From contig NZ_JANCLX010000019.1 of assembly GCF_024295805.1 (NCBI RefSeq), positions 109,998 through 173,997 on the forward strand: DNA of 64,000 nt, written 5' to 3'. The notes beneath the pieces were generated by a model, which worked only from the letters and a program-made list of their open reading frames with translations, made no database searches and was not told where the DNA came from. Source of the DNA: Streptomyces cucumeris. Lineage in GTDB: Bacteria; Actinomycetota; Actinomycetes; Streptomycetales; Streptomycetaceae. Both the position numbers and the translations under genes were made by a program. This document shows, one piece after another, positions 25,045-34,844 of the stretch; positions within the stretch are counted from its first letter, which is position 1; each line of letters opens with the position of its first letter.

Positions 25045-25595
25045 GCCGGGGCGGCGTCGTCCAGCTCAGGCCGCTGTCCACAAGGATCTCGTCCTGGACC
25101 CGGCGCTCGGCCTCGCGTGTCGTCGCAGCAATTGATAGGGGCCCGCTGTGGTGCGCTTCAGCATGTGGCCGGGCACGGTGCTCGCCGAAGGCGGACTCGG
25201 AGACGACGACCAGGCGTGAGACAGCGCGCGCCTTGCTCGGACAGCCGGGCGCGTGCTGGTGGGGAAGACATCGCTGTCGACCCGCGGAACGCGGAGCCGT
25301 GAACCGTCGCGAATGTGCTGAGGCTGCCCGAGGACCGCACGACGCGGCACGAGCTGCTGGGGGAGTCCCGGTGGCCCTCACCGGGACCACCACCCGTATC
25401 CACACACCGTTCGGTGTCGACAGTGACCCGGCTTGAGTCGCCCTGCAGTAGCCCGCAGCGCGGCTCCCGCCCCAGGTGTAAAAGCCGCGCCCGCGGTCCG
25501 GTATTCGTCACCCGCCGACGCCCCGGCGGCCCGGCCCGCGCTCTCCCCGATCAGCGCCCCGTCAGGCCTGTTCGCCAGTGTGCGCATGCCTGGGG
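25045..25595. other. Region without an identifiable gene
   Basis: Open frames occur on both strands but none has family text or a convincing start. The sequence is less biased in codon position than real genes here, so this is probably decayed or non-coding DNA between the XRE-cupin gene and the minus-strand SDR. Confidence 0.4.
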
Positions 25596-26564
25596 CTATC
25601 CGGGGATGGCACCGGGGTCGACGCCGGTCAGGTCACAGCTCGCGTCCCACAACCGCGCCGCCACGGAGGTGTCGGCAAGATGGTTCCACACCGGTTCACG
25701 TCGGGGCTCGCCGCGCAGACCGAAGACGCGCGGTCCCCACAACTGGCCCCCGAGCACGGCCGGATCGAGCACCGCCCGGACCGCGGGCCACGCGCCGGCA
25801 TGCTTGCCCTGGACGAGGAGCGCTGCAGGTGCCGCGCTCAGCCGTGCGCCGGTCGTCGGTACATGGATCGGCGGCCGTGAGGGGGTGAGGGAGTCCAGGG
25901 CGCCGCCGGGATGGACCACCACGCTCGCCACCGTGCTGCCGACAGCGCGCAGGCGGCGGTCGAGTTCGATGCCGAAGTGCATCTGTGCCAGCTTGGAGCG
26001 TCCGTAGGTGCGCTTGGGCTGGTAGCCCTTCCGGGACTGCAGGTCGTCCAGGTCGAGCCGCTCGGACTTCGCGGCGAAGCTGCCCACGGTCACGACGCGG
26101 GCCGCCGGTGCGGCAGACAGCAGCGGCATCAGCCACCACGTCAACGCGAAGTGCCCAAGGTGGTTCGTGCCGAACATCAGCTCATAACCGTCCGGTGTTT
26201 CGCTGCGTGGCGGGTCGTCAAGCGCGACGCCGGCGTTGTGGACCACCGCGTCAAGGCACTCCACCTCCAGTGACTCCACCACTGATTGCAGCGACGAGAG
26301 GTCGGCGAGGTCCAGTCGAACGGTGCGCACCCGCGCACCAGCAATACGTGCACGTATCGAAGCAGTGGCGTTCTCGGCTTTCGCAGGATTCCGGCTGCCG
26401 AGTACGACGGTTGCTCCGGTTGCCGACAACTGCTCCGCGACGAAGTAGCCGATGCCGGCGTTGCCGCCGGTGACCAGGAAGACGCTGCCATCGGCACGCG
26501 GCAGCCGGTGGACATTCCAGGGCAGGGTGGAGGATGTGGACGACACGGTGGCGGGAACTCCCAT
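25596..26564 (-). CDS. Short-chain dehydrogenase/reductase
   Basis: A 322-residue SDR. The NAD(P) loop TGGNAGIG is at residues 32-39, an NAG motif follows (VVHNAGVAL), and the catalytic pair is in TYGRSKLAQ (Tyr-x3-Lys). Length and text resemble the protochlorophyllide-reductase/retinol-dehydrogenase-like branch. ATG 26564 is chosen because an N-terminus beginning MGVPATVS precedes the fold by a normal distance; the open frame continues to 26633. The substrate is unknown. Confidence 0.88.
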   Translation of the reverse strand: MGVPATVSSTSSTLPWNVHRLPRADGSVFLVTGGNAGIGYFVAEQLSATGATVVLGSRNPAKAENATASIRARIAGARVRTVRLDLADLSSLQSVVESLEVECLDAVVHNAGVALDDPPRSETPDGYELMFGTNHLGHFALTWWLMPLLSAAPAARVVTVGSFAAKSERLDLDDLQSRKGYQPKRTYGRSKLAQMHFGIELDRRLRAVGSTVASVVVHPGGALDSLTPSRPPIHVPTTGARLSAAPAALLVQGKHAGAWPAVRAVLDPAVLGGQLWGPRVFGLRGEPRREPVWNHLADTSVAARLWDASCDLTGVDPGAIPG

Positions 26565-27186
26565 GCTTGTGACAACGGTTGCTGCTTCATGCGGGCAATC
26601 CGACACCCACAGTTCCAGCCGCCACCGACACATTGCCTATCGATCACCGGCAGTCCCGCCAGACGGCCGACATCCCACCGACACGCTGCTGGCCTGTCCC
26701 CGCACCATGCCAGTGACCGCCACCTCGGCCAACCCGGAGCCCGCAAAGGCCAACTGGGAGGCTCGACCGCGGGAGGTTAGAGGATTTTCTGCACTGTCCA
26801 CTCCTTGTCCAGGTGGATCTGAAAAGGAGGTGCTCTCTCTCCCCCCCCCCGGGCGCAAAGGGTGTGCGTGCAAATGACACTCAGCAAGCGGGGCCGGTCT
26901 CGAAGGGTGGCTGGGAGAGATCGGCATCGGCAAGACCCTGACCTTCCTCCGGGGCCAGGCGCATCGAGGCCGGAAGGATCGAACAACGAACCGCTGTCCG
27001 CCTCGGTCTGCTCCACGTCCGTCGTCTCCTGGACCGGTCAGGATGTCACCGAGGGACGACGCGACTGTGTCTCGCGCAGGCACCGCTACGTTCCGGGCTC
27101 AGCGAAGTTGGTGAAGGGGCAGGCTGGCACAGCGCTCCACTTGGCCATTCGGAGACAGGGCCGTTTCGGCCGGCCCCACGGCTGGG
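26565..27186. other. Intergenic region with poly-C tract and isolated perfect ribosome site
   Basis: No gene is supported. At 26824-26832 a perfect AAGGAGGTG is followed by CT repeats and ten C (26841-26850) with no start codon at usual spacing. At about 26895-26960 the plus strand reads EGWLGEIGIGKTLTFLRGQA, which looks like an ATPase P-loop scrap; it may be debris or chance. Confidence 0.4.
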
Positions 27187-27978
27187 TCAGCCTGGCTTGA
27201 CCGCCAGCGTTGCAAAGTAGTGCGACATGTATTGAGCGGATGCGTTGGATTGGTGCGGCGCTTCCGCGAAGCCGGTGAGGACGAACCGCGCGGCGAGCTG
27301 CCCGCCGATCTGGTCGGTGAGGGTGTGGCTGTATTCAAGAGCGGCATCCGCGCCGAACTTCGTGGCGCGTTCCTCGGCGGAGTATTGCGTGACATCGCTG
27401 TAAGGCAGCTTGTGCACGACGTTCAGCTCGCCGCGCTCGTCGAGCGCCTCGTGGTCGAACAAGTACACATCAGGGTTGAGGAAGCCCGCGAGCAGAGTTC
27501 CGCCCGGTCGCAGGACGCGAAAGCACTCACGCCACACCGCTGCCAAGTCCGGTACGAAGAGGTTGGAGACCGGATGGAACACGACGTCGAATGTTGCGTC
27601 ACCGAAGGCGCTGAGGTCGCGCATGTCGCCCAGGACGGTGCGCAGCTCGAGTCCGTCGCGCGCCGCCACCATCTGGTCCTGGCCGAGCTGGCGGGGTGAG
27701 TTGTCGAATACGGTGACCCGCGCCCCTGCGGCCGCGAGGATCGGACCCTGCTGGCCACCGCCGGAGGCCAGGCACAATACGTCCTTGCCGGTCAGGTCCG
27801 TCGGCAGCCAGGAGCGGTCGACGGGCTCATGCCCGACGAGAACGATCGACCAGTCGCCCATGCGGGCGCGCTCGACATCCTCAGTACTCACCGGCCTCGA
27901 CCACTCGTTGCCCTCTTGGACATACTTGTCCCAGGCTGCCCGATTGTGGGCAACCGGATCGACAACAATGTCCTGCAC
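27187..27978 (-). CDS. SAM-dependent methyltransferase (UbiE-like)
   Basis: A 263-residue class I methyltransferase. Motif I reads VLCLASGGGQQGPILAAAG, the acidic end of strand 2 is VTVFDNSP, motif II/III is GDMRDLSAFGDATFDVVFHP and motif VI is VLRPGGTLLAGF. GTG 27978 has GGGAG six bases upstream and gives the usual N-terminus (AHNRAAWDKYVQEG). The substrate is not predictable. It is monocistronic. Confidence 0.9.
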   Translation of the reverse strand: MQDIVVDPVAHNRAAWDKYVQEGNEWSRPVSTEDVERARMGDWSIVLVGHEPVDRSWLPTDLTGKDVLCLASGGGQQGPILAAAGARVTVFDNSPRQLGQDQMVAARDGLELRTVLGDMRDLSAFGDATFDVVFHPVSNLFVPDLAAVWRECFRVLRPGGTLLAGFLNPDVYLFDHEALDERGELNVVHKLPYSDVTQYSAEERATKFGADAALEYSHTLTDQIGGQLAARFVLTGFAEAPHQSNASAQYMSHYFATLAVKPG

Positions 27979-28055
27979 GATTAACTCCCTGCTACAGCCA
28001 AGCGGACACCTGCGGTACTGAGCCAACACGATTGCAGGGTGCGGGCTCAACGAAA

Positions 28056-28240
28056 TTAGCGGACATCGAGGTGTTCACGGGCTCGACGGGCGGTCGCGCA
28101 GCGGGTGCGTAAGCACTGGTTGCCGGGGTTGCGGAAGCTGTAGGCGTCGCGGGCGGTAGTCTCGATGACCCGGTTGGTGCTGCTTTCGGAGATCTCCGGC
28201 CACCATGTATCGGCGGTTGTGGCTAGGTGCTGCAGTTCGG
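28056..28240 (-). pseudogene. ISL3-family transposase C-terminal fragment
   Basis: The minus strand encodes ADTWWPEISESSTNRVIETT and ARDAYSFRNPGNQCLRTRCA, typical of the C-terminal end of ISL3 (IS204/IS1001/IS1165) transposases. A short gap inside removes the usual acidic segment. The rest is absent. Confidence 0.8.
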
Positions 28241-28520
28241 GAAGGTAGCCAGCTGTGGCTCCCGGTTCCGACGCACAGTGGAAGACCATCGGCCCTGCCG
28301 GATGGAACGCCCCACGCGAGACCCACCGCACCTGTGCGACGACTGCAAGCAGCGAGCCATCACCGCCGAACGCCAGGCCGAGCATGCCAGGCACGAGCGC
28401 CAGGAAGAGGATGTAGCGGGTCGGCGGCACCTGGTTCTCCCGGTTCCGCAGCTGAGTGGCCGCCCCATTCCACCCTCTGGTCATGAGTGGCATGGCCTGA
28501 CATCTGTGCGCGACGGGTCC

Positions 28521-28550
28521 CGCGACCCCGGCATGCAGTCCGGGGTCGCG
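28521..28550 (-). terminator. Hairpin terminator after the lipoprotein gene
   Basis: A perfect 11-bp stem CGCGACCCCGG / CCGGGGTCGCG with an 8-nt loop, 40 bases past the minus-strand lipoprotein stop. Confidence 0.65.
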
Positions 28551-28590
28551 ACGTTGTCAGCAGCCGACGCCCAGGGAGGACGCCCGAGAG

Positions 28591-29139
28591 TCAGGGCGAG
28601 TGAGACGCTTCTGCTGCTTCCGCCTCACCGACGATCTTGTCGAAGGCTTCCCGGCTGGTTGCCTTGTAGGTGTTCGACTGGGCCGCCAGATCGACGTCCA
28701 GGGTGAGAGTGCTTTTGCTGATCGAGCCGTGGACAGGCCTGTCCATCCCGTCCGGCTCCGCGTCGATGGAGACGTTGTTGCCGTCCTGCCGACCGTTGAA
28801 AGGGTGGGGAGTTCGCGTCATGTCCCCGCTGTCCGAGGAGGACACACTCGTCCACTTTCCCGAGAGGACCCCCTTGGAGTCGGTCTGCCACTCGAGCAGA
28901 TCGAAGTAGTGCTCGCCCACGCTGTTGCGATAGAGGGCGTAGAAGAGGAAGTGCTTGCCGGCAGATGTACTCGTGTTGGCCGAGGATGCAGGCCGATTCT
29001 CGTCGGAGGAGTCTGTGCCGCTGTTCGAGCATGCAGACGTCAACAGCGTGAGTAACACGCTGAGACAAGCGGCAACAAGAACCCGGCCATAAGGGACTAA
29101 GGGGGCCTGTCGCCTTGGGCTCTCCGCCTCACCACTCAT
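28591..29139 (-). CDS. Predicted lipoprotein of unknown function
   Basis: A 182-residue protein with a lipoprotein signal. A hydrophobic segment VLVAACLSVLLTLLTSAC ends at Cys37, followed by a Ser/Thr/Asp-rich linker. The mature part (about 60-180) has FYALYRNSVGEHYFDLLEWQ and is rich in beta-strand pattern; I do not recognise the family. ATG 29139 is chosen so that the signal peptide starts at a normal distance. It is probably anchored on the outer face of the membrane. Confidence 0.75.
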   Translation of the reverse strand: MSGEAESPRRQAPLVPYGRVLVAACLSVLLTLLTSACSNSGTDSSDENRPASSANTSTSAGKHFLFYALYRNSVGEHYFDLLEWQTDSKGVLSGKWTSVSSSDSGDMTRTPHPFNGRQDGNNVSIDAEPDGMDRPVHGSISKSTLTLDVDLAAQSNTYKATSREAFDKIVGEAEAAEASHSP

Positions 29140-29304
29140 CAGTGTTCGTCTCCCGCCGTCCTGAGTTTCCAGCAAGGAAGCTAACAGCGGGATACCCCGC
29201 AGTGGGCGGAGTCCGCGGCACCAGGTCAGACAACCGGCTCAGCCCTGGGAACAGGCTCTGACGCGACCGGACCCGCCTGTCGGCGATGCCTGCCAGGCTG
29301 AACG

Positions 29305-29565
29305 GATGGACCGTGACGACGAGCAACTGCCACGCCGCCGGGTCTACGGCACCGGCCACGACCACCCAGCCCACGCCCGATCGGCGCTACGTCGAACTGG
29401 TCGGCGACCCGCTGCTCGACATCACCGGCCGTCACGCCGAACGAGGTCGATACCGGCGTCGCGCCGGCCACCGAGCTGGGGCAGATTGGCGCCGGAGGCC
29501 GGGCGATGAACGACCCGCACCCCGGTGACCCGGACCGCAGAGACTGGACCGGTGGCGCTCCGTGA
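29305..29565 (+). pseudogene. Frameshifted small Streptomyces conserved gene
   Basis: One frame gives PDRRYVELVGDPLLDIT; a second frame then gives AVTPNEVDTGVAPATELGQI and GGRAMNDPHPGDPDRRDWTG to a TGA at 29565. Together they look like one small conserved Streptomyces protein broken by a frameshift near 29435 and shortened inside. Its function is unknown. Confidence 0.5.
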
Positions 29566-29928
29566 CCGTCCCGGGCCGACCCCCCCACCGGGCCTGCCCG
29601 GGGCATGCTGGGAGGCGTGAGCAGTGCACCGATCGTCGTGCACCGGCCCTCCCTCTCGGGCGGCCGGAGCGTCACCGTGCACAGCCACGGCCAGGACGAG
29701 ATTCACGGCGGCGTGCACCGAGAGCAGCGGGGCCTCCGGCTGCAGCCCTGTGGGTGGGCAGGGCGGCTCGAGTTGGGCGGGTTCGGGGTAGTGCGGGGGC
29801 ATTTGATGGCATAAGGGGTTGGAGGGCCTGATGCGGCACTAACCCGAGGCATTGTTCCCGCGCGGCTGTTGTCGAGACGTGACCGAAGGCTCTTGGCCGC
29901 TCGGAAGGCCTGTGCTCGACTGGCACGC

Positions 29929-31437
29929 ATGCCTGATCAGCCCACGAAACGTGAGCGCGGTGCGGTCGGCCGTCCCTACACCGACGTCGTCGTGCTGGTG
30001 CTCGGTGTGCTTGCCGGGCTCCTGCCCACCGGGGCCACGCCGTCCGCGTTCGCCGCGTCCGACGCTACCCCCGAACTCGTCGCACCGCGGACCTATCATG
30101 TGAAGCCGCCCGGCGGCAGGAAGCGACCGGACCGCGACAAGAGGCTCCACATCAGTTACGACAGAGGCCGCGGCGGGAAGCAGGGGCCCCCGACGGGGCG
30201 CCTGACGATGGACGTCAGTCACGCGAAGGACGTACTGCGCCTGAAGAAGTTCGGCCACCGCTGCACCAGCACCGGTGGCCTGACCGTGGTGTGCAAAGTC
30301 GGGGCGCGCTACGACAGCTGGACGGACTGGGCCGGGGCGCTTCCCTACGCTGCCTCGGGTAGCGAACCCGGTGACACAGGGGAGCTGCGCATGCGGTATC
30401 AGGCCCCGGACGGCAGCGTGTCCACCGCGACGACGCGGGTGGTCGTCGGCGGACCGATCCTGGAGATCCGTCGGCCCGAAGTCATCGACGGTGTGCGACC
30501 CGGCGCTGACACGGAAATGGATCTGACCGTCCGCAACTCCGGCGAGACCCCGGCCCACGGGGTCGCCCTGCAGTTCACGGTCGACAGTGAGCTGCCGCTG
30601 AAGCAGAAGTTCGCCAACTGCCGTTACAGCGGCGGCGACTCACAGCAGACCGCTTACTGCACCTTCCCCGACCTGCGCCTGCGGCCTGGACAGACCGCAG
30701 TTTTCACCCCCGGCCTCCGGATGCGGGCCCCGAAGGTCCTCAACCACGCCGATCTGCACCAGTCCGCCTGGCCCGTGGACCTCGGCCCCTACGAGGACGT
30801 CCACGTGCCCACTGGCGGCAGGCTCGGCCACGGCCCGGAACTTGAGCCGCAATTGCGTTCGGGCGGCAAGGGGCAGTGGAGCGACGAGGCCGACGTGTGG
30901 ACCGAGGTGCGCACAGACATCCCGGCCAACTACGCGGCCATCGGCGACCGGGTGCGGGGAGCCACAGGCGACGAGCGGGAGGTGAAAGTCGGCGCCCGCA
31001 ACGACGGCCCCGGGGATCTCGGCGACGGCGGCACCTTCGACCTGGTCTTCACTCTGCCGAAGGGAGCCGAGGTACTGAAGGAGCCGATGGAGGAGATCGA
31101 CGAAGAAGCCTACGAACCGGTGTGCCGCCGCGAGCAGGACACTTATACCTGCCCGCTGTCAGTGCATCAACCTGGCGAGGCCAAAACCCTCCCGTTCACA
31201 CTCCGGCTCGGCACAGGCGCCGCCGGCACCGTGCGGCTCAAGGAACGCAGCCCCGGCGAACACCCCGAGGATCCCGACCGATCCGACAACACAGCACGGG
31301 TCACCGTGGACCCCGCTGCACACACGGCCTCCGCCTCGCACGGTCATCCTCTCGCCTGGGCCATCGGCTCCGGCGCGGCCGTCCTTGTGGCGGCCGGCGG
31401 AATGCTGCTGCTACGTCGAAAGCGCCGGAACCGCTGA
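29929..31437 (+). CDS. Secreted, C-terminally membrane-anchored repeat protein
   Basis: A 502-residue surface protein. A signal peptide (about 19-43, ending SAFAAS) is followed by a basic segment. Two or more immunoglobulin-like or DUF11/CARDB-like beta-domains come next, marked by MDLTVRNSGETPAHGVALQF and VKVGARNDGPGDLGDGGTFD. A C-terminal helix (LAWAIGSGAAVLVAAGGMLL) ends in RRKRRNR. There is no LPXTG/LAXTG motif before the helix, so it is a membrane anchor. Cysteine pairs in NCRYSGG/YCTFPD and VCRRE/YTCPL suggest one disulfide per domain. The function is unknown. Confidence 0.8.
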   Translation: MPDQPTKRERGAVGRPYTDVVVLVLGVLAGLLPTGATPSAFAASDATPELVAPRTYHVKPPGGRKRPDRDKRLHISYDRGRGGKQGPPTGRLTMDVSHAKDVLRLKKFGHRCTSTGGLTVVCKVGARYDSWTDWAGALPYAASGSEPGDTGELRMRYQAPDGSVSTATTRVVVGGPILEIRRPEVIDGVRPGADTEMDLTVRNSGETPAHGVALQFTVDSELPLKQKFANCRYSGGDSQQTAYCTFPDLRLRPGQTAVFTPGLRMRAPKVLNHADLHQSAWPVDLGPYEDVHVPTGGRLGHGPELEPQLRSGGKGQWSDEADVWTEVRTDIPANYAAIGDRVRGATGDEREVKVGARNDGPGDLGDGGTFDLVFTLPKGAEVLKEPMEEIDEEAYEPVCRREQDTYTCPLSVHQPGEAKTLPFTLRLGTGAAGTVRLKERSPGEHPEDPDRSDNTARVTVDPAAHTASASHGHPLAWAIGSGAAVLVAAGGMLLLRRKRRNR

Positions 31438-31994
31438 CAGCACCAGCTGCGCTGGCACAACCGACCAGGGGGCAGGCGAGGGGTCGGCCTGCGGCGACGG
31501 CACTGCGGGCTGATATTGGGTTGGCGGCTCTCGAGAGCCGACCTTGGTGCCGGGACCCGACGCAACGCCAGGACGCCACCGGCATGCCGACCGTCCGATC
31601 ACACCAGCCACCGCGAGAACATCTTCAGGCTTGTCCGGGCGAGTTCCGCTCCGGCAGCCGACATCCAGGCCTCGCCAGCGGCGCCGAGGTGTGCCCGCAC
31701 TTCCGACCCGGACACTGCGCTCGTCCTCGAACCTCCTGGACAGCCGCACAGGTGGGATATCTGGGGCTGGTGACTTGGAAGGTGCGCGACAGCCCAGTTC
31801 ACTGGCCCGGCGGTCTGCTTCCGATCAGGACGGACCGCCGGGGAAGCGACACGAAGCTGGGTCTCCGATGTCCGACAAGCCGTGAGGCAACGGGAGAAGC
31901 AGCAGGTCACAAGGCAGCCTCTCGCTGTGCGTCCAGCCGGTCCCGTCCGGCTTTGTGGCTGCTGAGGCAACGCTCCTAGCTTGCGGCCGACCCC
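31438..31994. other. Region without an identifiable gene
   Basis: These 557 bases separate the secreted protein from an ISL3 transposase scrap. Frames on both strands lack family text. I see nothing beyond probable decayed DNA. Confidence 0.4.
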
Positions 31995-32165
31995 ATGACA
32001 CTGTCCCAGGCCGAACAGCTCCAGCTCAGGACCGTCCTGGCCCACTACCCCGAACTCGAGGCCCTGACCCGGCACCTCCGCCGCTCGTTCGCCGTCATGC
32101 TGGCCGAACGCCAGGGCGAGGGGCTCCCGGAATGGCTTGACGCGGTCCGGCGAGGTGTATCTGTC
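31995..32165 (+). pseudogene. ISL3-family transposase fragment
   Basis: The frame reads MTLSQAEQLQLRTVLAHYPE, LEALTRHLRRSFAVML and GEGLPEWLDAVRR, matching the middle of IS1165-type transposases just before the catalytic C-terminal block. After about 32150 the match stops abruptly. Confidence 0.7.
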
Positions 32166-32256
32166 TCCAGCGCAGTAGCCGCTGCTCCTGGAATCCGTCG
32201 TTCGTGATGAAGGGCTGTCCCGCAGCCGTCTGTTCAGTCTCTGGCATGATCGACGT

Positions 32257-32925
32257 GTGACCAGTGATTCGGCGCAGTCCCGCCGTCCGAGGTATGTCCT
32301 GTTCGATGTCGACGGCACCTTGATGGACGCGGTGAGTAATCAGCGCCAGGTGTGGCGGACGTGGGCGAAGCGGAACGGGCTGGACGCAGACGAGGTCTAC
32401 CAAGTAGCCCTGCGGACACGGCCGATGGAGACGTTCGCGCGGGTTGCTGGGGACCGTGATCCGCGTGAGTGCCTGGCCGCGCTCCATGAGCTGGAGGATG
32501 AGGACGTGCGGTCCGGCGTCTATGCGGCATTCGACGGTGCGGCGGAGCTGCTGCATGGTCTGCCGACAGGGTCCTGGGCGCTCGTGACCTCGAACTACGA
32601 GCACCGGGTACGCGGACGTTTCGAGCGGACGGGCTTGCCGTTGCCGGGCGTCATCGTGGACGCGGCTGCTGTTGAGGAGGGCAAGCCTTCTGCTGTTCCG
32701 TATCTGCGGGCCGCTGCGCGGCTGGGTGCCGAGCCGGGAGACTGCCTGGTCATCGAGGACGCACCGTCTGGAGTGGAGTCCGGCCTGCGGGCCGGGATGG
32801 AGGTGTGGGGCGTGAACGCCGCTGTCGCGGTGGAGGGCGTGCACCGCCACTTCGAAAGCCTGCGTGAGGCGGTTCCGCACATCCTTGGCTTCGCGTCCGG
32901 ACCACACCGGAGCCCGGCAGCCTAA
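32257..32925 (+). CDS. HAD-superfamily hydrolase (subfamily IA)
   Basis: A 222-residue phosphatase-type HAD protein. Motif I is FDVDGTLMD (nucleophile Asp17, general acid Asp19), motif II is LVTSNYEHR, the conserved Lys is in EEGKPSAVPY and motif III is VIEDAPSGVESG. This is the phosphoglycolate/beta-phosphoglucomutase-like group, close to sugar-phosphate phosphatases. GTG 32257 is used as start. An IS element follows. Confidence 0.9.
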   Translation: MTSDSAQSRRPRYVLFDVDGTLMDAVSNQRQVWRTWAKRNGLDADEVYQVALRTRPMETFARVAGDRDPRECLAALHELEDEDVRSGVYAAFDGAAELLHGLPTGSWALVTSNYEHRVRGRFERTGLPLPGVIVDAAAVEEGKPSAVPYLRAAARLGAEPGDCLVIEDAPSGVESGLRAGMEVWGVNAAVAVEGVHRHFESLREAVPHILGFASGPHRSPAA

Positions 32926-32967
32926 GAGGTCGCGCGGATAGGCGCGGTTGGGGACACCGGCAACAGA

Positions 32968-33034
32968 GCGGGCACAGATCCCGGTGATCATGGAGTTGCG
33001 ACGCTCTGTGATCACTGGGGAGACCTGTGCCCGC
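32968..33034. repeat. Imperfect inverted repeat at the IS boundary
   Basis: GCGGGCACAGATCCCGG plus TGATCA (32968-32990) is mirrored, with three or four unpaired bases, by TGATCACTGGGGAGA plus CCTGTGCCCGC (33009-33034). It lies just before the IS5-like transposase gene and is probably an IS terminal sequence, or two IS ends placed back to back. Confidence 0.45.
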
Positions 33035-33043
33035 GCTTCCACC

Positions 33044-33866
33044 ATGGCTGACGAACCTCTCTGGGACCAATGCGCAGCCCTGCTGCCTGAGCGGCCGAAG
33101 TACCACCCGGACCATCCACTCGGCTGCCACCGCCGACGCATCAGCGACCGGATCATCTTCGACAAGATGCTGCAACTGCTGCGCTTCGGCTGTTCTTACG
33201 AGGCGATCGCCGACACAACCTGCTCGGCCACCACGATCCTCAGCCGCCGCGACGAGTGGATCCGACTGGGCGTTTTCGCCCTGCCCATACAGCTCGCGCT
33301 GGAGTCCTGCGGCCGAATCATCGGTCTCGTCCTCGACCAGATCGCCGTCGACGGAGCGATCACCAAGGCATCTGGAGGCGGGGAGGCCGCCGGACGCTCA
33401 TCGGTCGACCGCGGCAAACAGGGACTGAAGCGCTCGGGCATGACGGATGGATACGGCATTCCGCTGGGCCGTGTCCTGGCCGGTGCCAACCGTCACGACT
33501 CTCCGCTGCTCGCCCCGACCCTGGACTGCCTGGACGACCTCGGGCCGTTGCCCGACGACATCACCGTGAACCTGGACGCCGGCTACGACTCGGACACCAC
33601 CCGCGCCCTGCTCAACAAACGCAGCCTCCACGGCCGCATCGCGCACAAAGGCGAGAAGGCGCCCATCCAGGCCAGTCGGCGTTGGCACATCGAACGCACC
33701 ACGCCTGGCAGAACGCCTTCCACCGGCTTGCCCGCTGCTCCGAGCGGCGCGCCACCGTGGTCGATGCGTTCTTCGGTCTCGCCGACACGATCATCACCGT
33801 GCGCGGCCTGATCCGGCGGTCCTGGACAACTCACCGCTGGGACCAACGCCCGGACCGCCGACGTGA
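33044..33866 (+). pseudogene. IS5-like transposase, frameshifted near the C-terminus
   Basis: The main frame (from ATG 33044, MADEPLWDQCAALLPERPKY) keeps the DDE-type features: an aspartate in LVLDQIAVDGAITKASGGGE, DGYGIPLGRVLAGANRHDSP and LDAGYDSDTTRALLN. Near 33690 one base is missing. The correct continuation, AWQNAFHRLARCSERRATV and TTHRWDQRP, lies in another frame and contains the final catalytic region. No stop follows in that frame before the next gene, so the 3' end is also truncated. It is the least decayed IS in the window but is inactive. Confidence 0.78.
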
Positions 33867-33885
33867 TCCTCCGGCCCCGCTCCGG

Positions 33886-34743
33886 TCACTTCGGCAGATC
33901 GGCGGAGAGGAAGGGAGCAAGGAGCGCGAACAACGCGTCGGGGCGGTCCAGGGGGATGATGTGGCCGCAGTCCTGAAGGTGGTATCCGACCAGGTCATCG
34001 GCGATGGGACGGAGTTGGCGTTCGAGCCCGCGGCCGACGGGGTGAGAGCCGACGGCCATGGTGGGCATGGTCAGCCGGGCCGTCGCGACTGCGTCCTGGA
34101 TCTGCTGCGCGCTGGTGGGCAGGGCCCGGTAATAGGAGAACGCGCAGCGCAGAGCCTCACCCCCGGTGTACGCGTGGACGAAGGCCGCACGGATATCGTC
34201 GGGTACTCCTCGCCCGAGCGTCCCCGAGTCGAGGAACCAGTCGATGTACGGGGCCTCGTTGCCGGCCAGGACGGTCTCGGCGAGGCCGGGGACGGCGTGG
34301 AAGCCGAACCACCACGGGACACCGCCCGCGACGACGTCCTCTGCTCCGGGCAGGCGGCCGAGCAGTGCCTCCATCACGACCAGGCGCCGGACGAGGCCGG
34401 GCCGGCGCAGCGCGAGCAGGACGGCGGGGGCAGCGCCCGCGTCGATGCCGACCACCGCTGCCGAGGGCTCGCCGAGTACGTCGAGCAGCCCTTCGGCGTC
34501 GGCAGCGAGGGTGCCTGCGTCGTAACCCTCGACGGCGCGTGCACTGGCACCGAAGCCTCGAAGGTCCGGGGCGATGACCCGGTACTGCCCGGCCAGTCGG
34601 CCCATGATGCCGCTCCAGAGTTGCCAGGTGTGCGGGAAGCCGTGCAGCAGGAGAACCGCAGGTCCGTCCCCGGCGATTGCGACATTGAGTTGGACGTCGT
34701 GCGTCGCGATGCGGCGCAGGTGGTGTGCGGTGGTGACGGGCAT
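33886..34743 (-). CDS. Alpha/beta-hydrolase, epoxide-hydrolase-like
   Basis: A 285-residue hydrolase. HGFPHTW (34-40) supplies the oxyanion region. The nucleophile elbow is VVGIDAGAA with Asp101 instead of Ser, as in epoxide hydrolases and haloalkane dehalogenases. The catalytic His is in DCGHIIPLDRP near the end. GGGAGGAG precedes ATG 34743. It is divergent from an HxlR regulator 101 bp away, which probably controls it. The substrate is unknown. Confidence 0.88.
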   Translation of the reverse strand: MPVTTAHHLRRIATHDVQLNVAIAGDGPAVLLLHGFPHTWQLWSGIMGRLAGQYRVIAPDLRGFGASARAVEGYDAGTLAADAEGLLDVLGEPSAAVVGIDAGAAPAVLLALRRPGLVRRLVVMEALLGRLPGAEDVVAGGVPWWFGFHAVPGLAETVLAGNEAPYIDWFLDSGTLGRGVPDDIRAAFVHAYTGGEALRCAFSYYRALPTSAQQIQDAVATARLTMPTMAVGSHPVGRGLERQLRPIADDLVGYHLQDCGHIIPLDRPDALFALLAPFLSADLPK

Positions 34744-34760
34744 GACGGCTCCTCCCTGAT

Positions 34761-34794
34761 GGTTACCATTGGTGACCACAGAACGATAGGTAAC
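34761..34794. promoter_or_regulatory. Repeated GGTNAC elements between hydrolase and HxlR genes
   Basis: GGTTACC (34761-34767) and GGTGACC (34771-34777) are tandem, and GGTAACT follows at 34789-34795. GTTACC and GGTAAC form a 6-bp inverted repeat. It is a candidate HxlR binding region within the divergent promoter. Confidence 0.4.
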
Positions 34795-34844
34795 TGACCG
34801 ACCGCTTCCTAGACGGCACTTTCAGGGAAGGTGGTGAGCCACAG

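Noticed and set aside
26895..26960. P-loop-like GEIGIGKT as the start of an ATPase gene
   Set aside because: Only about 20 residues fit, with no Walker B, no start codon and no continuation; it may be chance or an old scrap.
32948..33043. Upstream extension of the IS5-like transposase to 32948
   Set aside because: The extra 32 codons run through the inverted repeat at the IS boundary; ATG 33044 starts the recognisable transposase text.
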